Source: CAVVNP01 sp963800235 (lineage in GTDB: Bacteria > Actinomycetota > Acidimicrobiia > Acidimicrobiales > Iamiaceae). From it: DNA of 64,000 nucleotides. Below the pieces are notes generated by a model that saw only the letters and a program-made list of their open reading frames with translations, had not been told where the DNA came from and did not search any database. Shown piece after piece: positions 57,251 to 64,000 of the stretch. Each line of letters starts with the position of its first letter. Positions within the stretch are counted from its first letter, which is position 1. Position numbers and translations under genes: made by a program. The stretch lies in contig CAWDAD010000001.1 of assembly GCA_963800235.1 (NCBI GenBank), positions 1,426,001-1,490,000 on the forward strand, read 5' to 3'.

Positions 57251-58075
57251 GTGCGGACCGAGCTCCCCCACCGCCGGCCGCGGTTCGAGTGGCCCGACCA
57301 CTTCGATCCGGTGTGGACCCCGGCCATGCCCGACCTGGCCATCGCCGCCAACGCCGTGTCGATGCTCATGCCCCACGCCGAGCCCTACGTGGTGGCGACG
57401 ACCCGGCGGGCCGTCGACGAGGGCCTGGTGGCCGATCCCGACCTGGCCGCCACCGCGGTCGAGTTCGCCGCCCAGGAGGCCGGTCACCAGGGCCAGCACC
57501 GCCGCTACGACGACCTGCTGGTGGCCCGCTATCCCGGCCTGCGCCGGCTGGAGCGGCTGCAGCAGTGGTGGTTCGGGTTCCTGCGGCGCCGCTCGACCCG
57601 CTTCGGCCTGGCCTTCGCCGCCGGGTTCGAGGCCATCGCCTTCGCCGCCGCCGGCTGGGTCGACACCCACCGCATGCTGCTCCACGACGCCGAGCCGACC
57701 GCCGAGGCGATGTTCCTCTGGCACCTGGCCGAGGAGGTCGAGCACAAGTCGGTGGCCTTCGACCTCTACGCCGCCTCGGCCGGCGGGCGGTGGCGGCTGT
57801 GGAACGCGACCTGGGTGGCGGCCTGGACGCTGGCGCTGCTCTCCCTCGCCGGGACGATCGTGATGCTGGCCGGCGAGCACCGACTCTGGTCACCGGTGGC
57901 GTGGATCCGCCTGATCTGGTGGTCGGTCAGCTTCGTCTTCGTCGCCCTCCCCGCCATGGTGATGATCCAGATCCCGGGCCACCACCCGAGCCAGCTCCCG
58001 GATCCGTGTTCTCTTCGTGCCAGCTCGGCAGGCCTCGCCGGCACCGGCTTCGCCGATGACGGGTCTCACCGGTAG
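57251..58075 (+). CDS. Metal-dependent hydrolase (PF10118-type) whose C-terminus is repeat-derived
   Basis: A protein of 274 residues. HAEPYVVATTRRAVDEGLVADPDLAATAVEFAAQEAGHQGQHRRYDDLL (Glu and His of Q-E-x-x-H-x-x-x-H) and EAMFLWHLAEEVEHKSVAFDLYAA (H-x-x-E-E-x-E-H) form a ferritin-like di-metal site. Two membrane-like helices follow near 200-255. The last 18 or so residues (ASSAGLAGTGFADDGSHR) are encoded by the first copy of an 88-bp repeat, and the stop codon lies inside it, so the original 3' end was probably replaced. GTG 57251 begins the conserved part. Related proteins occur in fatty-acid or steroid degradation gene sets. Confidence 0.78.
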   Translation: MRTELPHRRPRFEWPDHFDPVWTPAMPDLAIAANAVSMLMPHAEPYVVATTRRAVDEGLVADPDLAATAVEFAAQEAGHQGQHRRYDDLLVARYPGLRRLERLQQWWFGFLRRRSTRFGLAFAAGFEAIAFAAAGWVDTHRMLLHDAEPTAEAMFLWHLAEEVEHKSVAFDLYAASAGGRWRLWNATWVAAWTLALLSLAGTIVMLAGEHRLWSPVAWIRLIWWSVSFVFVALPAMVMIQIPGHHPSQLPDPCSLRASSAGLAGTGFADDGSHR

Positions 58076-58198
58076 CGCCGCTCCGCCTGGCGGCTCCGCA
58101 GCGTCAGGACGCTCGGCAGGCCTCGCCGGCACGGGCTTCGCCCATGACGGCTCTCACCGGTAGTGCTGCTCCGGCTGGCGCCTGCGCAGCCTGACCCC
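58023..58198. repeat. 88-bp tandem direct repeat, two copies
   Basis: Copies at 58023-58110 and 58111-58198 agree at roughly 85-90% of positions; both begin with GCTCGGCAGGCCTCGCCGGC. The first copy supplies the end and stop codon of the metal-dependent hydrolase gene. The TTCTCGGGAC palindrome lies 23 bp beyond the second copy. Confidence 0.85.
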
Positions 58199-58221
58199 GG
58201 CCCGGCCCGCCTGACCGGAAC

Positions 58222-58267
58222 TTCTCGGGACAAGGAGCGCGTGTCCACGCGACCGTTGTCCCGAGAA
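58222..58267 (+). repeat. Palindromic repeat element, copy 2 (TTCTCGGGAC family)
   Basis: A 46-nt hairpin: a perfect 12-bp outer stem (TTCTCGGGACAA with TTGTCCCGAGAA), an asymmetric internal loop GGAG/ACCG, and an inner stem CGCGTG/CACGCG. It matches the reverse complement of 38143-38187 at every position except two, and those two pair with each other in the stem. It lies between the metal-hydrolase and nfuA-like genes, which converge. Confidence 0.88.
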
Positions 58268-58326
58268 CCGGACGTCGAGAACCGAGCGAGGTGCTCGCAG
58301 ATGCCCGCCAGGAGACCCGGCGATGG

Positions 58327-58974
58327 CTACTGGTACGGGTTCTCTTCGTAGAAGGGGTTCTCGCCGGCCGCGTGGTCGGTGGCGTCGACCACCTCGGTGA
58401 TCTCCGGGACGTGCTCCTTGATGGCCCGCTCGATGCCGTCGCGGAGCGTCATGGCGCTCACCGCGCAGCCCTGGCAGCCGCCGCCCATCAACACGTAGGC
58501 GGTGTGGCCGTCGACGCCCTTCAGCTCGGCGAACCCGCCGTGGGCGGCCAGGGCGGGGTTGACCTGCTGGTCGAGCAGCTGGGTGATCCGCTCGACCACG
58601 TCGCCGGTGAGCTCGAGGTCGAGGCCGGCCAGCGGATCGGGCTTGTTCGGGTTGCGCAGCACCAGGCCGGGCTGGCCCTCGGCGGTGGGGAGGTCGAGGG
58701 TGGCACCCCGCAGGTGGTCGACGCTGCCGACCGGGATCATCAAGGTGAGCTCGCCGTCGTCGCCCTGGGTGTAGACGGCGTCGTCGGCGTCGGCGTCGGC
58801 GATGGCCTCGAAGGCCAGGTCGTAGGTGAAATCGCCGTTGCGGCTGCCGGTGATCTCGATCCGGAGGCCGAGGGTCTCGGGCTCGTCCTCGGCGTCGCGC
58901 AGCTCGACGATCTTGGCCAGCGCGTCCGGGGTCACCCGCAGGACGGTCGGCGTCGGGGTCGTGGTGGAGCTCAT
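58327..58974 (-). CDS. NfuA-like Fe-S carrier (HesB-like domain + NifU domain)
   Basis: A protein of 215 residues. The N-terminal half (LRVTPDALAKIVELRDAEDEPETLGLRIEITGSRNGDFTYDLAFE, then LMIPVGSVDHLRGATLDL) is a degenerate A-type (HesB/IscA) domain. The C-terminal half (VVERITQLLDQQVNPALAAHGGFAELKGVDGHTAYVLMGGGCQGCAVSAMTLRDGIERAIKEHVPEITEVVDATDH) is the NifU domain with the cluster-binding CxxC in GGCQGC. It carries 4Fe-4S clusters to target proteins in the cytosol. ATG 58974 is the start. It is divergent from a dienelactone hydrolase gene. Confidence 0.88.
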   Translation of the reverse strand: MSSTTTPTPTVLRVTPDALAKIVELRDAEDEPETLGLRIEITGSRNGDFTYDLAFEAIADADADDAVYTQGDDGELTLMIPVGSVDHLRGATLDLPTAEGQPGLVLRNPNKPDPLAGLDLELTGDVVERITQLLDQQVNPALAAHGGFAELKGVDGHTAYVLMGGGCQGCAVSAMTLRDGIERAIKEHVPEITEVVDATDHAAGENPFYEENPYQ

Positions 58975-59069
58975 CAGAGGACCCACGCTATCGGCGTCCC
59001 CGGGCGGTCCCAGCGCCAACGACCGCGCCGCAGCCGGCGACCCGAACCCGTCTCGGCGGCCGTGCCAGC

Positions 59070-59783
59070 ATGCCGGCCATGGCTGCGTCGACCACGACCC
59101 TGACCGCATCGGACGGCTTCACCCTGGAGGCCCATCGGGCCGAACCGGAGGGCGGGGCGGCCGCGGCCACCGGCGGCGTGGTCGTGCTGCAGGAGATCTT
59201 CGGCGTCAACGACCACATCCGCGACGTCACCGACCGCTTCGCCGAAGCCGGCTGGCTGGCCATCGCCCCCGCGCTGTTCGACCGGAGCGAGCCCGGGACC
59301 GAGCTCGAGTACGACCAGGCGGGCATGGAGCAGGGCTTCGGCCTGGCCGTGGGGAGCGACCCCGACCTGGTGATGCTCGACGTCACCGCCGCCGTCGACG
59401 CCGCCGCCGAGGCCGGTCCGGTGGCGGTCGTCGGCTTCTGCTGGGGCGGTCAGCTCGCCGCCCGGGCGACCATCGAGCTCGCCGAGCGGGCCGACCATCC
59501 GGTCGCGGCGGCCGTCGGCTACTACCCGAGCCGCGCCGCGCAGACCCTGCTCGACCGGACCCCCGCCGCGCCGCTTCTGCTGCACATCGGCGAGCAGGAC
59601 CAGGGGATCCCGGCCTCCGACATCGACGCCATCGAGGCGGCCTGGCCCGAGGTGACCGTGCACCGCTACGCCGGCGCCGGCCACGGCTTCAACTGCGACC
59701 GCCGGCAGAGCTACGACCCCGACGCGGCCGCCCTGGCCTGGTCGCGCACGCTCGCCTTCCTCGACGAGCACCTGGCCCGCTAG
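59070..59783 (+). CDS. Dienelactone hydrolase-family protein
   Basis: A protein of 237 residues. GVVVLQEIFGVNDHIRDVTDRFAEAGWLAIAPALFDR (Glu of QEIFG), VAVVGFCWGGQLAARAT (nucleophile Cys, GxCxGG), and VHRYAGAGHGFNCDRRQSYD (catalytic His) are the DLH signature; the Asp is in LLHIGEQDQGIP. DLH opens dienelactones in aromatic degradation, but most homologues are general hydrolases. ATG 59070 or 59079 may be used. Its stop overlaps that of inositol-phosphate synthase on the other strand (CTAG). Confidence 0.85.
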   Translation: MPAMAASTTTLTASDGFTLEAHRAEPEGGAAAATGGVVVLQEIFGVNDHIRDVTDRFAEAGWLAIAPALFDRSEPGTELEYDQAGMEQGFGLAVGSDPDLVMLDVTAAVDAAAEAGPVAVVGFCWGGQLAARATIELAERADHPVAAAVGYYPSRAAQTLLDRTPAAPLLLHIGEQDQGIPASDIDAIEAAWPEVTVHRYAGAGHGFNCDRRQSYDPDAAALAWSRTLAFLDEHLAR

Positions 59784-61102
59784 CCGTAGTCCTCGTCGCC
59801 GTAGTGGGTGATGAGGTCGTCGCCCTTGAAGTAGCGCAGCGTGTTCTTCAGCTTCATGAGCTGGATGAACAGGTCGTGCTCGGGGTACGGCACGCCCGGC
59901 GGCACCTGCGGGCTCTTCCAGTAGAAGCTCAGCCACTCCTGCACGCCCGAGCGCCCGGCCCGCTTGGCCAGGTCGAGGAACAGGGCCAGGTCCAGCACCA
60001 GCGGGGCGGCCAGGATCGAGTCCCGGCAGAGGAAGTCGACCTTGATCTGCATCGGGTAGCCGAGCCACCCGAAGATGTCGATGTTGTCCCACCCCTCCTT
60101 GTTGTCGCCCCGGGGCGGGTAGTAGTTGATCCGCACCACGTGGCTGATGTCGCCGTACAGGTCGGGGTAGACGTCGGGCTGCAGGATGGTGTCGATCACC
60201 CCGAGCTTGGAGACCTCCTTGGACTTGAAGGACTCGGGGTCGTCGAGGATCTCGCCGTCGCGGTTGCCCAGGATGTTGGTGGAGTACCAGCCCCGCAGCC
60301 CGAGCATCCGGGCCTTGAACCCGGGCGCCAGGATCGTCTTCATGAGGGTCTGGCCGGTCTTGAAGTCCTTGCCGGTGACCGGCACGTCGTTGGCGGCGGC
60401 CAGCTCCTGCAGCGCCGGGATGTCGGTGCTCAGGTTGGGGGCGCCGTTGGCGTGGGGGATGCCGAGCTTGAGCGCGGCGTAGGCGTAGATCTGGCTGGGG
60501 GCGATGTCGGGCGAGGAGTCGCGGAGGCCCTGCTCGAAGGCCTCGAGGTTGGCGTGGACCGAGGTCGGCGTGCGGTACACCTCGGTCGAGCCGCACCACA
60601 CCATGACCAGCCGGTCGCAGGCGTGCTCCTCGGCGAAGCGCTCGATGTCGACGACCAGCTGGTCGGCCAGGTCCATCTTCGAGCGGCCGGTCTTGATGTT
60701 GTCGCTGTGCAGGTTCTTGACGTAGGCCTGCTCGAACACCGCCGCCATGGGCCGGATGGCCCGCAGCTCGTCGCCGATCTGCTCGAGCAGGTGCGGCTCC
60801 AGCACGCCGGCCCGCTTGGCGGCCACGTAGGCGTCGTCGGGGAAGACGTCCCAACCGCCGAAGACCAGGTCGCCGAGGCCGGCCAGCGGCACGTAGTCCT
60901 TGATCAGCGGTGACCGCTGGTCGGCGCGGGGGCCGACCCGGATCGTGCTCATCTGGGTGAGCGAGCCGACGGGCGGCGCCAGCCCCTTGCGGACGGCCAG
61001 CACGCCGGAGATGAAGGTGGTGCCCACCGCGCCCATGCCGGGCAGCAGCACCCCCAGCTTGCCCACCGGCGGTTCGATGTCGATGTCGCGTTCGAGTGCC
61101 AC
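59780..61102 (-). CDS. ino1: Inositol-3-phosphate synthase
   Basis: A protein of 440 residues. GKLGVLLPGMGAVGTTFISGVLAVRKGLAPPVGSLTQMSTIRVG is the NAD-binding region, DRLVMVWCGSTEV and FEQGLRDSSPDIAPSQIYAYAALKLGIPHANGAPNLSTDIPALQELAAANDVPVTGKDFKTGQT (with active-site Lys in GKDFKTGQT) are core motifs, and LRGWYSTNILGNRDGEIL follows. It converts glucose-6-phosphate to 1D-myo-inositol-3-phosphate, the source of phosphatidylinositol and mycothiol in actinobacteria. GTG 61102 is preceded by TAGCCT 9 nt upstream. Confidence 0.93.
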   Translation of the reverse strand: MALERDIDIEPPVGKLGVLLPGMGAVGTTFISGVLAVRKGLAPPVGSLTQMSTIRVGPRADQRSPLIKDYVPLAGLGDLVFGGWDVFPDDAYVAAKRAGVLEPHLLEQIGDELRAIRPMAAVFEQAYVKNLHSDNIKTGRSKMDLADQLVVDIERFAEEHACDRLVMVWCGSTEVYRTPTSVHANLEAFEQGLRDSSPDIAPSQIYAYAALKLGIPHANGAPNLSTDIPALQELAAANDVPVTGKDFKTGQTLMKTILAPGFKARMLGLRGWYSTNILGNRDGEILDDPESFKSKEVSKLGVIDTILQPDVYPDLYGDISHVVRINYYPPRGDNKEGWDNIDIFGWLGYPMQIKVDFLCRDSILAAPLVLDLALFLDLAKRAGRSGVQEWLSFYWKSPQVPPGVPYPEHDLFIQLMKLKNTLRYFKGDDLITHYGDEDYG

Positions 61103-61111
61103 GAGGCAGCG

Positions 61112-61117
61112 AGGCTA
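61112..61117 (-). promoter_or_regulatory. -10 box of ino1, leaderless or nearly so
   Basis: On the minus strand TAGCCT ends 9 nt before GTG 61102. It lies just after the upstream CHAD gene stop codon. Confidence 0.4.
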
Positions 61118-61119
61118 GG

Positions 61120-62052
61120 TCAGGGCTCCGGCCACCAGGCACCGAAGCGGGCGCCGAGCCGCTTCGGCGGCTCCGCGAAGACCCGGCCGCCGAGGGCACG
61201 GGCCTCGGTCTGGAGCCGTTGGCGCTCGGCCGCCACCAGCCGGCGGACCGGGTCGTCGAGGCCGTCGCCGGCCCGCTCGGACCCCTCGGTCGGCCCGAAC
61301 CGGGCGGCCAGCTCGGCCAGGTCGTGGTCGTCGCCCAGCAGGTCGGAGAGCACATGGGTCTGCTTGGCCGTCGCCTTCACCACCGGGGGCCAGGCCGCCT
61401 CGAGCAGCTGCAGGTGGTGCCAGTGGTCCTTCACCCGCTTGCGCCAGTCGTGGAGCTCCTCGTCGGAGGGCGCCTCGCCGAGCGACTCGAGGGCGTGGCG
61501 ACCCCGCCGGTACTGGTGGACGAACCCGGACTCGATCAGGCGCCAGCCCGTCCCTGCACCACCGCTCCAGGTCAGGGCCCGCCGCCGGGCGTCGACCAGG
61601 CCGTCGAGCACCTGCTCGGTCGCTCCATCCTCCGCGGAGCCGTCGCCGTCACCGATGCCGCGGCGGGCCCGGGCGTGCAGCCGGGCGAGCGATGCGGCCA
61701 GCTCGGCGTCGTCGGGGTCGGCGGCGTCCTGCAGCCGCTCCACCGCCTCGACCATGGCTGCGGCGTCACGCCGACCGGCCAGCAGGTGGGCCAGGTCGCG
61801 GTAGGCGTGGTTCTCCTCCCGGGCCCGCTCCCGACCGAGCAGGTCACGACCGAGGCGGACGACCGACCGCAACCGCTTGAGCGCCTTGCGGGCCTCGTGG
61901 ACGCCCTCCTCGCCCGGGCGGCGCGACCCGCCCGGATCGAGGTCGGCGACGGCACCGTCGAGCAGCTCGACGGCGATGCGGGACAGCTCGCCGGCGACGG
62001 GCGCGGCCGGGTCGATGCGCAGGTCGGCAGCCACCCCTCCAGCGTGGCCCAC
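61120..62052 (-). CDS. CHAD-domain protein
   Basis: A protein of 310 residues that is almost all helix and rich in Arg, His and Lys. GVHEARKALKRLRSVVRLGRDLLG (first CHAD helix pair, H-x-x-R-K-x-x-K-R-x-R) and ELHDWRKRVKDHWHHLQLLEAAWP (second half) are the CHAD hallmarks. CHAD domains bind polyphosphate through these basic residues. No CYTH domain is fused. GTG 62052 is used, though GTG 62034, which lies right behind GGAGGG, is possible. The gene follows an ABC-F gene and an intergenic palindrome. Confidence 0.85.
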   Translation of the reverse strand: MGHAGGVAADLRIDPAAPVAGELSRIAVELLDGAVADLDPGGSRRPGEEGVHEARKALKRLRSVVRLGRDLLGRERAREENHAYRDLAHLLAGRRDAAAMVEAVERLQDAADPDDAELAASLARLHARARRGIGDGDGSAEDGATEQVLDGLVDARRRALTWSGGAGTGWRLIESGFVHQYRRGRHALESLGEAPSDEELHDWRKRVKDHWHHLQLLEAAWPPVVKATAKQTHVLSDLLGDDHDLAELAARFGPTEGSERAGDGLDDPVRRLVAAERQRLQTEARALGGRVFAEPPKRLGARFGAWWPEP

Positions 62053-62071
62053 CCGCCCCCGCCCGCCCCAA

Positions 62072-62130
62072 CCTCGCGAGCTCGTCGCAGTTGTCGGCGT
62101 CCAGCCGACACAACTGCGACAAGTTCGAGG
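62072..62130. repeat. Large intergenic palindrome (third family)
   Basis: CTCGTCGCAGTTGTCGGC (62081-62098) pairs with GCCGACACAACTGCGACAAG (62104-62123) across the loop GTCCA, with a 2-nt bulge. Outer CCTCG (62072-62076) and CGAGG (62126-62130) extend the stem. It lies between the ABC-F and CHAD genes, transcribed in the same direction. Confidence 0.8.
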
Positions 62131-62137
62131 AGGAGGG

Positions 62138-62220
62138 GCTCGGCGGGCGGCGGGCTCGGCGGGCGGCGGGGCTCGGCGGGCGGCGGGGCTCGGCGGGCGG
62201 CGGGGCTCGGCGGGCGACGG
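62138..62220. repeat. 16-17-bp tandem repeat, five copies
   Basis: Units of GCTCGGCGGGCGGCGG(G) begin at 62138, 62154, 62171, 62188 and 62205; the last has one substitution. The array directly follows the palindrome at 62072-62130 and ends 15 bp before the ABC-F stop codon. Confidence 0.85.
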
Positions 62221-62235
62221 GCTCAGCGGCCGGAC

Positions 62236-64000
<1,765 letters not shown>

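Overview
The window is very GC-rich (roughly 72%), gene-dense, and uses many GTG starts. Gene content and order point to a high-GC actinobacterium. I favour an Acidimicrobiia-type organism because mycobacterial-style synteny is mixed with non-mycobacterial neighbours, but the class is an inference. No rRNA, integrase, transposase, phage gene or CRISPR array is visible. One tRNA gene is present: tRNA-Ala(CGC), minus strand.

Layout. 1-6.4 kb: the start of an enoyl-CoA hydratase, an FGGY sugar kinase, an AbiEi/DUF559 gene bracketed by two palindromic repeats, a PLP decarboxylase, CsbD, a small membrane protein, a zinc alcohol dehydrogenase and a TetR regulator. 7-13.8 kb: a giant AfsR/SARP regulator, then a zinc-uptake operon (ATPase, two permeases, Zur) whose -10 box lies inside a Zur-like operator. 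13.9-17.2 kb: a two-domain acyl-CoA dehydrogenase split by a one-base frameshift, divergent from a cAMP-gated lysine acetyltransferase. 17.4-21.8 kb: a lipoprotein, a three-gene SDR/PPOX operon, a TacA-TacT toxin-antitoxin pair and a cupin. 21.8-29.6 kb: a LAL-type LuxR regulator, the tRNA, a CAP lipoprotein, a DevS/DevR-like two-component pair, an SDR and QueA.

29.7-38.1 kb is a conserved actinobacterial block: a SepX/GlpR-like membrane protein, moaC, moaA, moeA (glp-like), a VOC protein, YceI with a divergent MarR, galU, a CIRCE-controlled zinc-ribbon protein resembling the chaperone Ruc (Rv0991c), MTA phosphorylase and a SAF-domain protein. In M. tuberculosis the ruc, galU, moeA1 and SepX-like genes are near neighbours. 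38.2-53.4 kb: TldE (frameshifted) and TldD, a FlK-like thioesterase, a fused double ABC exporter, a hydrolase, a flippase and PAP2 pair, DUF2332 with a class III cyclase, Dxs and a lipoprotein. 53.4-58.1 kb: a catabolic-looking cluster (AttH/CrtC-like protein, APH-like kinase, aldehyde dehydrogenase) divergent from a metal-dependent hydrolase across a KstR-like operator. 58.3-64 kb: NfuA-like protein, dienelactone hydrolase, inositol-phosphate synthase, CHAD protein and a truncated ABC-F ATPase.

Three themes cut across the window. (1) A -10-like TANNNT hexamer sits 6-9 nt before the start codon of at least 13 genes, which predicts widespread leaderless mRNAs. (2) Three families of intergenic palindromes occur. 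Two copies of one family, 20 kb apart and in opposite orientation, differ only at two bases that pair with each other. (3) Three conserved genes each carry a single-base indel in a G/C run, so sequencing error has to be weighed against real gene decay.
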